Assembly: GCF_030503435.1 (NCBI RefSeq)
Contig: NZ_JAUKPO010000015.1
Coordinates: 1 to 64,000, forward strand
Source: Rhodocytophaga aerolata
GTDB lineage: Bacteria; Bacteroidota; Bacteroidia; Cytophagales; 172606-1
DNA: 64,000 nucleotides
Direction of reading: 5' to 3'
Shown here: piece by piece, positions 27,190 through 36,117 of the stretch
Position numbering within the stretch: the stretch's first letter is position 1
Layout: each line of letters opens with the position of its first letter
Notes under the pieces: model-generated
The model's input: the letters and a program-made list of their open reading frames with translations, nothing else
What the model was told of the DNA's origin: nothing
The model's database searches: none
Translations under genes and position numbers: made by a program

Positions 27190-28038
27190 TCAATCCGTTT
27201 TGTAATCCAGGTGACTAGTTGTACTGGCAGGGATAGCAAGCAAAGGGATAGACGACTGGAAAGCAAGTTTACGGGTATTACTTTTATTCAAGGCAATATC
27301 CCAAAAGTCGTGTTGCTGCGGAAGCATTACCAGCAGATCAGGGGTATAATCCGTTATCGCTTGTTTGATGCCTGCAGCTATGTCTTTATGCGTATAAAAT
27401 ACATATTCTCGGCTACAATTGGGTAACAGATTTTCTAATTCAGCAGTCAAACTCTCAGCAGGCGAAGTCTTTTCTAGCGAAGACTCAGCTATATGGAGCA
27501 ATTGAACATGCCCTTGATAAGCTTGCGCTAGTTGACCTATCAAGGCAAGCGATTTAATTTTGTGCAATTGTAGATCAGTAGCTACCAAAATTTTAGATAA
27601 GGGAGAATACGGTCTATTTTCTGGCACGACAATTACCGGAAAGGCTGCTTCATTAATCACTGATGAGGTTGTGCTCCCAAATAGCCATTGATCAAGTTTA
27701 CTTAGTTCCCGCATACCCATTACCACCAGGCTTGCCTTAGTCTGGTAAAAAGTTGTTAATAAAAAATCGGAGGCTGGCATTGGTCCGGTTATATGGGTAA
27801 CTTCTATACCATAATTTTTAATTATTTCATCGGCTAGTTTTCTCAATCTGGCTATATTCTCCGCTTTTAACTCATTTTCTCCCGGAAGTTCCTTTGGTAC
27901 CTCCATATGGGTAACCATCATGTAATACGCATGGCATAGGACTAGCCTGGCTTTTAAATGCCTGGCTAAGTTAGCAGCATAGGCTATTGCATTTGTAGCT
28001 GCGGCTGAATAGTCTGTAGCAACAAGTATTGTTTCCAT
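27190..28038 (-). CDS. Tandem-domain universal stress protein
   Basis: A 282-residue cytoplasmic protein with two UspA domains. Domain 1 (1-145) has ILVATDYSAAATNAI and the nucleotide-binding pattern MGMRELSKLDQWLFGSTTSSVI (G-x-x-x... FGST), consistent with ATP binding. Domain 2 (150-280) begins KILVATDLQLHKIKSLALIG but lacks the Gly-rich ATP loop (LVMLPQQHDFWDIALNKSN), so it is probably non-nucleotide-binding. Such tandem UspA proteins are common in Bacteroidota and respond to stress or growth arrest. Monocistronic and divergent from the Rdx gene. Confidence 0.92.
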   Translation of the reverse strand: METILVATDYSAAATNAIAYAANLARHLKARLVLCHAYYMMVTHMEVPKELPGENELKAENIARLRKLADEIIKNYGIEVTHITGPMPASDFLLTTFYQTKASLVVMGMRELSKLDQWLFGSTTSSVINEAAFPVIVVPENRPYSPLSKILVATDLQLHKIKSLALIGQLAQAYQGHVQLLHIAESSLEKTSPAESLTAELENLLPNCSREYVFYTHKDIAAGIKQAITDYTPDLLVMLPQQHDFWDIALNKSNTRKLAFQSSIPLLAIPASTTSHLDYKTD

Positions 28039-28134
28039 AGTATAGTGATTATAAGTCTTTACTTAGCGCTAGTTGAATTTACAGAAATAATTGATAGATT
28101 GAAATGCGCTTACTAGTTTTAATCTGTAGTTATT

Positions 28135-28413
28135 ATGGCTCCAAGAATAGAAATCACCTATTGTACCCAATGCAGATGGCTTCTCCGGGCTGCCTGGATG
28201 GCACAGGAATTACTGACAACTTTTGAAAAAGAAATTGGTGAAGTTGCTTTAATCCCGGCAACTGGTGGAAAATTAGACATCCGGGTAGACGGCAACCTTA
28301 TTTTCTCCCGGAAAGACGAAGGAAGATTTCCTGAGATGAAAGAATTAAAACAGCTTATCCGGGATCGCATTGCTCCGGACAAACTTCTTGGGCATAGTGA
28401 CAGAAAAGACTGA
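28135..28413 (+). CDS. SelT/SelW/SelH (Rdx) family protein
   Basis: A 92-residue thioredoxin-like protein of the Rdx family. The redox motif CTQC (about 10-13) stands after beta-strand IEITY, with Cys at the position where eukaryotic homologs have selenocysteine. The G-GKLDIRVDGNLIFSRKDEGRFPEMKELK block (in parts VDGNLIFSRK, GRFPE) is family-typical. Probably a small redox protein. It converges with the mlaD-type gene across a hairpin. Confidence 0.9.
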   Translation: MAPRIEITYCTQCRWLLRAAWMAQELLTTFEKEIGEVALIPATGGKLDIRVDGNLIFSRKDEGRFPEMKELKQLIRDRIAPDKLLGHSDRKD

Positions 28414-28466
28414 TAGTTATCCTATAAATAAAGCTCCCCATAGAAGCAGGTATTATTTGAAAATAC

Positions 28467-28504
28467 AAAACTCTATCCTTTCACTTAGCAGGATAGAGTT
28501 TTAT
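28467..28504. terminator. Bidirectional hairpin terminator
   Basis: AAAACTCTATCC and GGATAGAGTTTT form a perfect 12-pair stem between convergent genes. Confidence 0.9.
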
Positions 28505-28527
28505 AAGTATGTGTTCAGGTTAATTAA

Positions 28528-29556
28528 CTAACGAGGCTCAGGAGACTGTTGTACTTGTTCTACCTCTTGTTTGTTGGCATCCCGTTCTTTGGCTTCCGCT
28601 TTTGCCCTTCTTCTGAAATATCCCCGGAAAAGGAAATTATGTTGCAGGGCTTCCATATTCTCATCGAGTTTTTCTGAGCCTGTTTGAAGGTTTTCCATAG
28701 TTTTTTTCACATTCGTTGCCAGCTCCTGGTCATTCATCAAGGCTCCCAGAGTATTGTTACTTGAATTAAGCTGGCTACTTACTTCTTTAAAATTGTTTGC
28801 CATTTCTGCAGCCGAATTAGCTGTTTGTTGCAACTGAGATACAGAAGATTTTAGGTTACTAAAAACCACCGTATCTGTAAGTAATTCATTTGCCAAACCA
28901 CCCTCCGTGTTGAATTTTGCAGATAAGCGGGCTAAATCTTTAGAAACTTTCACTGAGTTGGAAGAAGCATTTTGTAAACTGGCCAGAATCGTTTTAAAAT
29001 TATCTGCCAGAGTAGTATCTGTAAGAATTGCTCCTGCCATTCCTTCTCCATTTGCCAGCTTTGTGCTCAGCACTTTCATATTATTGGTAATATCTACCAG
29101 ATTTTTGTTGTTCTCCTGCAGGGTAGTCATTAAATCATCTGTACTCAGGGCTGTGGCTGTAACCAGACGATCACCATTTTGAACTTCAGGCGCTTGTTCT
29201 GTGCCACCAAATATCTCAATCAATTTGCTGCCTATTAAACTTTCAGCCCCAATGCGTGCTTTGGAATTTTTACGGATATATTTTTGTGCATCCTGCTCAA
29301 TGTTCATGATAATTTGCACCTGTGAGTCGCCATAAAATTTCATCTCTTTAACTGTGCCAATTTTCACGCCGGAAAACCAAACATTATTCCCTACCCGTAA
29401 GCCCGCCACATTGTCGAATACGGCATTCACCCGGATGGTTTTTTCAAATCTTTTCTGCTGTCCACCGAGTATGAAAACCCCGGCTACAAATATTACAATA
29501 CCCAGAAATACAAATATTCCTACGGTTACTTTCCGTTTATTATCAGTTGTGCTCAT
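28528..29556 (-). CDS. mlaD: MlaD-like MCE family protein
   Basis: A 342-residue inner-membrane anchored, periplasmic lipid-binding protein of the Mla phospholipid transport system. One transmembrane helix (VTVGIFVFLGIVIFVAGVFI, about 9-28) is followed by the MCE domain (about 40-120: VAGLRVGNNVWFSGVKIG ... IRKNSKARIGAESLIG). A long helical region follows, probably a coiled tunnel like other MCE proteins, ending in a basic tail. Its ATG directly abuts the stop of the ATPase gene (29557), so the three genes form a translationally tight operon with the permease first. The outer-membrane lipoprotein and periplasmic parts of Mla are not in the window. Confidence 0.9.
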   Translation of the reverse strand: MSTTDNKRKVTVGIFVFLGIVIFVAGVFILGGQQKRFEKTIRVNAVFDNVAGLRVGNNVWFSGVKIGTVKEMKFYGDSQVQIIMNIEQDAQKYIRKNSKARIGAESLIGSKLIEIFGGTEQAPEVQNGDRLVTATALSTDDLMTTLQENNKNLVDITNNMKVLSTKLANGEGMAGAILTDTTLADNFKTILASLQNASSNSVKVSKDLARLSAKFNTEGGLANELLTDTVVFSNLKSSVSQLQQTANSAAEMANNFKEVSSQLNSSNNTLGALMNDQELATNVKKTMENLQTGSEKLDENMEALQHNFLFRGYFRRRAKAEAKERDANKQEVEQVQQSPEPR

Positions 29557-30330
29557 TTAATCTATAAAGTTATAATCGTAAAATGACTTTACCCGTTCAT
29601 CCAGAGAACTAAACACTTCATCGAAGGTTCCCTGGTATTGAAATTGACCATCCAATAACATAACTATCCGGTCGCCTGTTGCTTTTGCACAGGTAAGGTC
29701 GTGTGTAATGATAATGGAAGATGTATTGAATTTTACCTGAACTTCGTTAATCAGGTTATTTATGTCCATACTCGTGATCGGATCGAGTCCGGCTGTTGGT
29801 TCATCATACAGCATAATATCCGGGTTCAGAATTAAGGTTCTGGCTATCCCAATCCGTTTGCGTTGACCGCCAGATAACTGTGAGGGCATTTGATTTATCG
29901 TCTGTGATAAGCCAACAGCTTCCAGCACAGTACGTACCCGTTCATCGACTTCTTGCTGACTTAGATTTTCCACATGTCTGACCAGCGGAAACTCTAAGTT
30001 TTCCCCTACCGTCATGCTATCATACAAGGCACTGTTCTGAAAAGAGAACCCAATCTTCAGCCGGAGTGCATCCAGTTCTCTGGGCGATATATGATTCATT
30101 TCTTTGCCCAGTACGTTCACACTTCCGGAATCTGGTTTTAATAACCCAGCAATTATTTTTATAAGCACCGATTTACCAGTACCCGAACGGCCCAACACCA
30201 CCAGGTTTTCTCCTTGGAACAATTGCATATCTACCCCACGCAGAACATGAAAATCATCAAAAGACTTACGCAATCCCTTTATGGAAATTACACATTTTGT
30301 TCTGTCAATATTAGGAGACTGGTGTTTCAT
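29557..30330 (-). CDS. mlaF: MlaF-like ABC transporter ATPase
   Basis: A 257-residue ATPase energising lipid transport through the adjacent permease. Walker A GRSGTGKSVLIK (about 52-63), ABC signature LSGGQRKRIGIARTL and Walker B IMLYDEPTAGLDP are intact, as is the H-loop (IIITHDLTCA). GRSGTGKS with Ser-Val after Lys is characteristic of MlaF/Mkl-type enzymes. It lies 75 bases after the permease gene and abuts the MCE gene. Confidence 0.94.
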   Translation of the reverse strand: MKHQSPNIDRTKCVISIKGLRKSFDDFHVLRGVDMQLFQGENLVVLGRSGTGKSVLIKIIAGLLKPDSGSVNVLGKEMNHISPRELDALRLKIGFSFQNSALYDSMTVGENLEFPLVRHVENLSQQEVDERVRTVLEAVGLSQTINQMPSQLSGGQRKRIGIARTLILNPDIMLYDEPTAGLDPITSMDINNLINEVQVKFNTSSIIITHDLTCAKATGDRIVMLLDGQFQYQGTFDEVFSSLDERVKSFYDYNFID

Positions 30331-30405
30331 TGTTTACTCTTTTCAACTGAATAGTTTATTCGATAATGTATGCTAAACTTATAACTCAATCAGAACAGCT
30401 ATTTG

Positions 30406-31221
30406 TTACCCTGCCCGTAAGGCATTGATAATTTGTAAAGCCAATAACTCTTCAATAAATACAAGAAACATGGAAGTAACTACCGAAGCATTAGCCGCTT
30501 TGCCTACCCCCTCGGTTCCTTTCGAAGCATTATACCCCTTGTAACAGCCTACCATGCCAATCGTAAATCCGAACAATATTGATTTGATTAAAGAAGAAAA
30601 TATATCCAGAAAAGAGGTAGCATCAAAAACCTGTTGAAAGTAACTAGTAAAACTAGTCAGTTCATTTGCATGAATGTTTACAAAGCCTCCCATAAGGGCA
30701 ACAAAGATGGTATAACACATAAGTGTAGGAATCATTAGTGTGGTGGCAATTACCCGTGTCACGACTAAGTAATTAAAGGGGTTAATGGCCGAAACTTCCA
30801 TGGCATCTATCTGCTCAGTAACTTTCATCGAACTAATTTCAGCGCCAATGTTAGACCCTACTCTACCGGCTGTAATCAAAGCGGTAACCAAAGGAGCCAA
30901 TGCCCGCACGATTGCCACAGATATTAAAGCAGGCAATAAGGCCGTGGCGCCAAGTTCTGAAAGTGAGGGACGCGATTGGTTGGTGAACACTATACCCATA
31001 ATAAAACCGGTTAAGGATATTAAGGGGAGTGAACGGTACCCTATCTCATAGCATTGCCGGATAATTTCCTTGAATTCATAGGGCGGCACAAATACTTCCT
31101 TAAAAAATCTAAGTAAAAAAGAATATATATTATACAAGTCGATAAATATCGTATCCAATTTTCTGGATAACACATGTTTACGTGTACTTGATGCCTCTTC
31201 CTTTTTATTATTAGAAATCAT
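30406..31221 (-). CDS. mlaE: MlaE-like ABC transporter permease
   Basis: A 271-residue inner membrane permease. After a cytoplasmic N-terminus it has about five to six hydrophobic helices and the MlaE family core (FTNQSRPSLSELGATALLP; GRVGSNIGAEISSMKVTEQIDAMEVSAINPFNYLVVTR). It is the first gene of the permease-ATPase-MCE operon on the minus strand. By analogy with E. coli MlaFEDB, the complex moves phospholipids between inner and outer membrane. Direction is not settled. Confidence 0.93.
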   Translation of the reverse strand: MISNNKKEEASSTRKHVLSRKLDTIFIDLYNIYSFLLRFFKEVFVPPYEFKEIIRQCYEIGYRSLPLISLTGFIMGIVFTNQSRPSLSELGATALLPALISVAIVRALAPLVTALITAGRVGSNIGAEISSMKVTEQIDAMEVSAINPFNYLVVTRVIATTLMIPTLMCYTIFVALMGGFVNIHANELTSFTSYFQQVFDATSFLDIFSSLIKSILFGFTIGMVGCYKGYNASKGTEGVGKAANASVVTSMFLVFIEELLALQIINALRAG

Positions 31222-31618
31222 TTGCCGTAAAATAGGGGCTTTTGTGCCGGTTTAGGTTTACTATTCAATAATTTATATACTCCGATATTATACTCGCATG
31301 CGTAATAAATGTTTCAACGGTATTTGCGCTGAAACAGACAATATTTATCCGGCAATAAAAGAGTTTCAATGGTTAAAATCTACTTTCTTTCAAATAAATT
31401 CTCCGGCTGTTCAATTAACCTGTATTGATATAAGCTAATGCAAGCACCATTGCCAGTCTTAAAGTTGTACGTCGGGCGTGGTTCATCCAGGGATATATAA
31501 TTAATCTATTAAAAAAGAGACTCTTATAGAGAAATTTTGTCAATTAGTCGAAATGTTAGCTGGAATTACAGAAGATGCGTTAACTTAGATTAAGTTAAAA
31601 GTTTGAACATATTATAAA

Positions 31619-31647
31619 GGGCCTTTCCACTGGGAAGGCTTTTTATT
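31619..31647 (+). terminator. Orphan hairpin terminator
   Basis: GCCTTTCC-ACT-GGGAAGGC stem followed by TTTTTATTTT. No recognised plus-strand gene lies directly upstream. Confidence 0.7.
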
Positions 31648-31682
31648 TTCAACGAAACTTCAACTTTAAAAAACACAGGTAT

Positions 31683-31719
31683 AAAACAAAAGCCTGGTGA
31701 GTAACCAGGCTTTGTTATA
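31683..31719. terminator. Second orphan hairpin
   Basis: ACAAAAGCCTGGT and ACCAGGCTTTGT pair with one bulge around a five-base loop. The flanks are A-rich on one side and T-poor on the other, so it would work better for minus-strand transcription. Confidence 0.5.
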
Positions 31720-31957
31720 TCATAGCTGTTTGTAAAGATCCAAATACGGAGCTACTTCCTTTTCAAAAGAGAAGTAACGGGCATTTATTTTCCTTTACAA
31801 CGGAAAGAACAGGATTAGTGTTTCCCATTCAGCTTACTTTTTAAAAAACTGCTTTCCTCTGTGCTTGTACCGTTGCTAAATGTTTAACAATTTTACAGTT
31901 GGTGAACAGTTTACATCATATTTGTTTTACATTTCGTACAGACTTAATTTTAATCGC

Positions 31958-32350
31958 ATGTTAGAACCTAATTCAATAGATAAAGTACTGGATACTCAGC
32001 AAAAAAAGCTCGCATTTTTTCAAAACCTGTTATTGATCGCTGCAGCCGATGGCAGACTGGATGCCAACGAAAGTGATTTTATTTTGCTGATTGGCAACAA
32101 ACTCGGGCTTTCCAGCAAAGATGTAATGCCACTGGCAGATAATTTAAGCTTGTTGAGTTTTATTATTCCTGAATCAGGCCTGCAAAAAACACTTGAGTTG
32201 CAAACCCTTGTTCAGTTAATGGTGCAAGATGGACAAGTACATGATAAAGAATATGTACTTTGCCTGGAATATGCACACAGGATTGGCTACACAAAAGACA
32301 TTCTCGACAACATGATCGGACAGTTCTCAGACGATACTTCAAATCAGTAA
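31958..32350 (+). CDS. TerB-like domain protein
   Basis: A 130-residue protein from ATG 31958 (MLEPNSIDKVLD), chosen because the domain begins there. An upstream ATG at 31880 would add 26 residues unlike the family. The helical TerB-like domain shows LLLIAAADGRLDANESDFILL (in parts IAAADGRLD, ESDFILL) and the second similar LVQLMVQDGQVHDKEYV half-repeat (QLMVQDGQVHDKE), both carrying the acidic DG motif of TerB and DjlA N-terminal domains. TerB-like proteins are cytoplasmic and linked to stress and membrane-associated complexes. The exact role is unknown. Confidence 0.65.
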   Translation: MLEPNSIDKVLDTQQKKLAFFQNLLLIAAADGRLDANESDFILLIGNKLGLSSKDVMPLADNLSLLSFIIPESGLQKTLELQTLVQLMVQDGQVHDKEYVLCLEYAHRIGYTKDILDNMIGQFSDDTSNQ

Positions 32351-32429
32351 ATACATGGTGCACTAAGCAAAAAACTTATCTCTTAGCTGAAATAAGTTTT
32401 TTGCTTATACCCATATTTGGCCCCATCCC

Positions 32430-32780
32430 TTATTTACTTCTTCCTCTTTTTATCTGAAGTTTAAACTTATTCTCAGCCTCTCTTTCGGTATGCGGACGGG
32501 GAGGTAGTTTTCCTATTTTTTTCTTCAACAAATCAATGGCTTCATGCAATGCTTCTTTTTGAGTGAACCTGAAATCTCCTTTCACTTTTCTGCTATACAC
32601 ATAGTCTTTCAACCATTCCAGGTAGTCCTCACCCATTACCAGCGTAGTGCGGATATCTGCACTCGTTGAGGCAAGGGTTGCACTATCGGGTTCGCCATTT
32701 TTTCGGGTATTATCTGTCTGTGGTTCTTCGGTGCGTTTAATCAGGGTGCTTATGCCTCCTTTGAAATCTTTTTTAGCCAT
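32430..32780 (-). CDS. Putative ribbon-helix-helix partition partner
   Basis: A 116-residue, Lys-rich protein encoded 104 bases after parA on the same strand. The N-terminal half is disordered (MAKKDFKGGISTLIKR...). The C-terminal half reads RTTLVMGEDYLEWLKDYV ... FRFTQKEALHEAIDLLKKK, a beta-strand then two helices as in ribbon-helix-helix DNA-binding domains. Small RHH proteins serve as the centromere-binding component beside ParA in type Ib partition systems. Assignment rests on gene order and predicted fold, not on sequence identity to a named family. Confidence 0.5.
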   Translation of the reverse strand: MAKKDFKGGISTLIKRTEEPQTDNTRKNGEPDSATLASTSADIRTTLVMGEDYLEWLKDYVYSRKVKGDFRFTQKEALHEAIDLLKKKIGKLPPRPHTEREAENKFKLQIKRGRSK

Positions 32781-32842
32781 ACATTTGAAGTAGAGTAATA
32801 CACTTAATTTTAGTCAGAATAGTAAAAAGTATACAATATAAG

Positions 32843-32890
32843 TAATGTTACCAGTATTTACTAATGTTACCTATATTCAGTTGGTTACTT
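32843..32890. repeat. Three iteron-like repeats at 19-base period
   Basis: TAATGTTACC at 32843-32852, TAATGTTACC at 32862-32871 and TTGGTTACTT at 32881-32890 are spaced exactly 19 bases. They lie between the partition partner gene and the parA 3' end, with the last overlapping the parA stop. Related GTTAC motifs lie upstream of parA. They may be centromere-like or operator sites. Confidence 0.5.
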
Positions 32891-33637
32891 TTGTTTCCGG
32901 GTTTTCCTATGTTTTTTAATTATCTCAGTAACTAAGGCCATATAGTCTTCTGCACCCTTGCTTCGGGCAGAATAATCGTAGATATGCCGCTGAGAGATGG
33001 GTGCTTCCGCCAGGGATACATTTTCTCGGATAATAGATTTGAACACCTCCTGAGGAAATTGATCTTTTACTCCTTCTAAAATATTCCGGTTCAATACCCG
33101 GCGGCTATCAAATTGGGTTAAAAAAATACCGCCTATTTTTAACCCAGGATTAAGTTCTGACCTGATCAATTCCATTATTTCCATCATTTTACTCAATCCG
33201 GATAAAGCTAAATATTCTGCCTGAAGAGGAATAAAAATTTCGTCGGAGGCTGTAAATGCATTAATGGTAAGTATACCCAGAGAAGGCGGACAATCGATCA
33301 GAATATAGTCATACTTATCTTTATGGGGGGTTAATAATTTTTTTAAGACAGATTCTCTGGCAATTTTACTGGCCAGTTCAGATTCTATAGCGGCCAGATC
33401 AATTGAAGAAGGCACTACATCTACAGTAGCAGGAACAACCGGAAGCTGATCCCCCTTCATCGCATGATAGATCGTTTTGCCGGCATTCTGAACACCTAAT
33501 GACTGGGTTAAATTAGCCTGTGGATCGAGGTCTATTAATAAAACTTTTTTTCCTTCATTTTTTAAACCAACACCAATATTAATGGCACTTGTGGTTTTTC
33601 CTACGCCTCCTTTGTGGTTTGAAATGGAAATGATCAT
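32885..33637 (-). CDS. ParA family partition ATPase
   Basis: A 250-residue Walker-type partition ATPase. The deviant Walker A KGGVGKTTSAIN (about 10-21) has the signature Lys at the start and GKTT. The A' motif VLLIDLDPQANLTQSL and Walker B ILIDCPPSLGILTINAF follow, and IPLQAEYLALSGLSKMMEIM is typical of ParA/Soj. The MIISISNHKGG start lacks the HTH extension of type Ia, so this is a type Ib-like ParA. ParA moves plasmids, chromosomal origins or protein cargo. Here it pairs with a small non-ParB protein, which is the arrangement of a plasmid-type module rather than the chromosomal parABS. Confidence 0.95.
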   Translation of the reverse strand: MIISISNHKGGVGKTTSAINIGVGLKNEGKKVLLIDLDPQANLTQSLGVQNAGKTIYHAMKGDQLPVVPATVDVVPSSIDLAAIESELASKIARESVLKKLLTPHKDKYDYILIDCPPSLGILTINAFTASDEIFIPLQAEYLALSGLSKMMEIMELIRSELNPGLKIGGIFLTQFDSRRVLNRNILEGVKDQFPQEVFKSIIRENVSLAEAPISQRHIYDYSARSKGAEDYMALVTEIIKKHRKTRKQK

Positions 33638-33939
33638 ACGGTTTTTAGGATTTACAAATAATGGGTTTCAGATAATGGAAGTTAATCGTTTAAGGTAAGG
33701 TTACAACTAATGTTACTTGGATTATTAAGGTTCATAAGACTACGCTGATAACGATATATTACCAGGTTACAAGTATAATAATTTTATCAGCCAAAAAGGG
33801 AGTAACGAATTAGTAAATAATCTTACGTTTTAAAAAAATTCGCATAAATCACAGCCTCTCAGATACTTGTAGAGTATGTTTTTTATATGTAGTTTTATTT
33901 ACATTCAATTATTGCTGCTTCTCCGGTAAATTTTATTTT
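33638..33939. other. parA upstream region with repeated GTTAC motifs
   Basis: Contains TAAGGTTACA (33696), TAATGTTACT (33708), TAAGGTTCAT (33726) and CCAGGTTACA (33762), plus inverted GTAAC at 33802. Spacing is irregular (12, 18 and 36 bases). The same core as the regular repeats on the other side of parA. It is the likely parA promoter and regulatory region. Confidence 0.45.
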
Positions 33940-34176
33940 ATGAAAAACCTTCTCTATTCTCTGATTAGCAAATGTATTGGATTATTAATCTTAACATTTG
34001 TAGCTTTTGTCTGGGTATTATATGCATGGAAGCAGCTTGTAAACCGTGTTTTTTCTAAACGAACGAAGCCCCAAGTCACGATCAGCAAGCAACAGCAAGT
34101 AGACATTAAGGTAAAGCAACCTATGGTGCTGACAAAAGAGGAAAATCTGTCTCAGGAACAAAAAAATATGCTGTAA
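33940..34176 (+). CDS. Small membrane protein
   Basis: 78 residues. One transmembrane helix (CIGLLILTFVAFVWVLYAW) near the N-terminus is followed by a basic-then-polar tail (RVFSKRTKPQVTISKQQQVD). No family recognised. A hairpin terminator follows at 34238. Confidence 0.5.
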   Translation: MKNLLYSLISKCIGLLILTFVAFVWVLYAWKQLVNRVFSKRTKPQVTISKQQQVDIKVKQPMVLTKEENLSQEQKNML

Positions 34177-34237
34177 AAAGAGGAAAATACTTACATTTAT
34201 TTGCACTCCTATCTCTTACTTTTCTGATAACACCCTA

Positions 34238-34271
34238 CAAAAGCTTTCCTGCCGAAAGCTTTTATTTTTTC
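34238..34271 (+). terminator. Hairpin terminator
   Basis: AAAAGCTTTC and GAAAGCTTTT form a ten-pair stem around CTGCC, followed by ATTTTTT. Confidence 0.85.
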
Positions 34272-34553
34272 CTTTTGATTTCATTTACCTAACCCAAAAA
34301 AGTAAAGAGTAATTATCTCAACCAGCCATAAACGGTTCCCATACAGCAGGCTACTAGCATGTTCTTATTTTGCTATTTTCATCTGAGAAGTATAATTGTC
34401 ACAAGATATAATCGATTTATTCATTTCAACAAGATAACCTTCAATTGCCAAGTGAAGGAAATATTTGCTTGCCCCCAGATGTATTTTATCCGGAGATTTT
34501 TCTATATTGTCTTTTTAACACGGCCATTTTTTTACTCATAGTTAATTTTATCA

Positions 34554-35975
34554 ATGGAGCCTCTGCACAACAAACCCAGCCAATTATCCAGAAGAGATTT
34601 TATCAAGAATTCCGCCTTATCAGCAGCCGGCTTTTTAATTGTTCCCAGGCATGTGTTGGGGGGTAAGGGTTATATTGCCCCTAGTGATAAAGTAACGATT
34701 GGCATCATCGGAGCTGGAGGGAAAGGAAAAGAAAACACAGCTGCCCTGATGAAGTTGAATGATGTTCAGGTAGCCGCCATTGCCGATCCTGCGCCTTACT
34801 GGAATCTTCAGCGGTTTTACTATAAAACAGAAGCAGGACGGGGTCCTGTAAAAAAAATGATTGAAGACCAGAATAAAGCGCAATCTTCTTCAGTGAAACT
34901 TACCGAATATGAAGATTTCCGTACTATGCTCGATAAGCAGAAAGACCTGGATGCCGTGGTATGTTCCACTCCAGATCACACCCATGCTTATGTAACCTTA
35001 CTAGCTTTGCGGGCTGGCAAACATGTTTATTGTGAGAAACCATTGACACATAATATATGGGAAGCCCGAAAAGTGCAGCAACTTGCTAGGGAAACTAAGC
35101 TAGCTACACAGATGGGGAATAATGGGCATAGCACGGAAGGCATTCGCCAAACAGTTGAATATTTACGGGCAGGTGCAATAGGTAAAGTGCAGGAGATCCA
35201 CTGCTGGGTACCTGCTACCAGATGGAGTCCACAGTTGAAGGGCGTACCCACCGATAGTACACCTTTACCCAAAGGACTGAACTGGGATTTGTGGTTGGGA
35301 CCCAGAGAGCCCCGGCCCTTTCATGAAACGTATGCACCGGTAACCTGGCGTGACTATTGGACCTTTGGTTGTGGAGCCTTAGGTGATTTTGGATGCCACG
35401 ATATGGATGCTGCAACCTGGGCATTCGACCTGCAAGCACCTGAAAGTGTAGAAATTCTTCCGGCCGGTTTTAGTGATGAAAATATAATACCGTATGGTGA
35501 AATTGGTTTTTATCAGTTTCCAGCCCGCGGCAACCAACCCGCAATTAAGCTAACCTGGTACTCTGGAGGCTTACGCCCGCAATCTCCGGAAATACTTCCC
35601 GGGAATGTTTCTTTACCCAGAAGAGGAACAATGTTTGTCGGAGAAAAAGGCGTTCTGGTGAACGATGGCGGAGAACGTATGCCCAAACTATATCCTGAAA
35701 GTTTACAAACTTCTTTTACTCCTCCCAGCCCTTCACTACCCCGGTCTAACGGCCATTACCGGGATTGGGTAGATGCTATTAAAGGTGGGCAAGCCGCCAG
35801 CTCTAATTTTGAGTATGGAGCCAGACTCACTGAAATTACCTTACTTGGCGTACTTTCTTTACGGCTTGGTGGAAAAAAAATACTGTGGGATAGTGAAACG
35901 ATGAAAGTAACAGGTATGCCAGAAGCAGATGAATATATTCAGGAACCAGTACGCAAAGGGTGGGAAATGGTGTAG
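34554..35975 (+). CDS. Exported Gfo/Idh/MocA family oxidoreductase
   Basis: A 473-residue NAD(P)-dependent dehydrogenase acting on an unknown sugar or related substrate. It carries a twin-arginine signal (SRRDFIKNSALSAAGFLIV, about 13-31) so it is likely Tat-exported to the periplasm. The Rossmann motif is VTIGIIGAGGKGKENT (about 47-62), and the EKP motif (CEKPLTHNIWEARK) is conserved. Family members carry this motif's Lys as catalytic. Such Tat-exported homologs occur near PVC-type dehydrogenases and ThuA proteins in planctomycetes and Bacteroidota. Monocistronic. Confidence 0.92.
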   Translation: MEPLHNKPSQLSRRDFIKNSALSAAGFLIVPRHVLGGKGYIAPSDKVTIGIIGAGGKGKENTAALMKLNDVQVAAIADPAPYWNLQRFYYKTEAGRGPVKKMIEDQNKAQSSSVKLTEYEDFRTMLDKQKDLDAVVCSTPDHTHAYVTLLALRAGKHVYCEKPLTHNIWEARKVQQLARETKLATQMGNNGHSTEGIRQTVEYLRAGAIGKVQEIHCWVPATRWSPQLKGVPTDSTPLPKGLNWDLWLGPREPRPFHETYAPVTWRDYWTFGCGALGDFGCHDMDAATWAFDLQAPESVEILPAGFSDENIIPYGEIGFYQFPARGNQPAIKLTWYSGGLRPQSPEILPGNVSLPRRGTMFVGEKGVLVNDGGERMPKLYPESLQTSFTPPSPSLPRSNGHYRDWVDAIKGGQAASSNFEYGARLTEITLLGVLSLRLGGKKILWDSETMKVTGMPEADEYIQEPVRKGWEMV

Positions 35976-36117
35976 CAATTTTAGCGATAGTCAACAGCGA
36001 ACTACACAACGCTACCTGACCTAGAGTTCTTAATTCGTCACTATTTCTTGTAGTTTCATCACTTTTATTATATTCCCTACTTGCTTTAAATTATCATTGT
36101 GTACTTAATCCTATACA

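Larger units (their letters stand above)
31222..31957. other. Gene-poor region with two orphan hairpins
   Basis: Holds two hairpins (31619-31647 and 31683-31719) but no gene ending at them on the plus strand. A tiny frame MLAGITEDALT (ATG near 31553) precedes the first hairpin. A small RNA is possible, but no good promoter was found. Confidence 0.4.

Noticed and set aside
31553-31588. MLAGITEDALT as a real peptide gene
   Set aside because: Eleven codons with no promoter, no conserved motif, and stop well before the hairpin; kept only as a note in the orphan hairpin finding.
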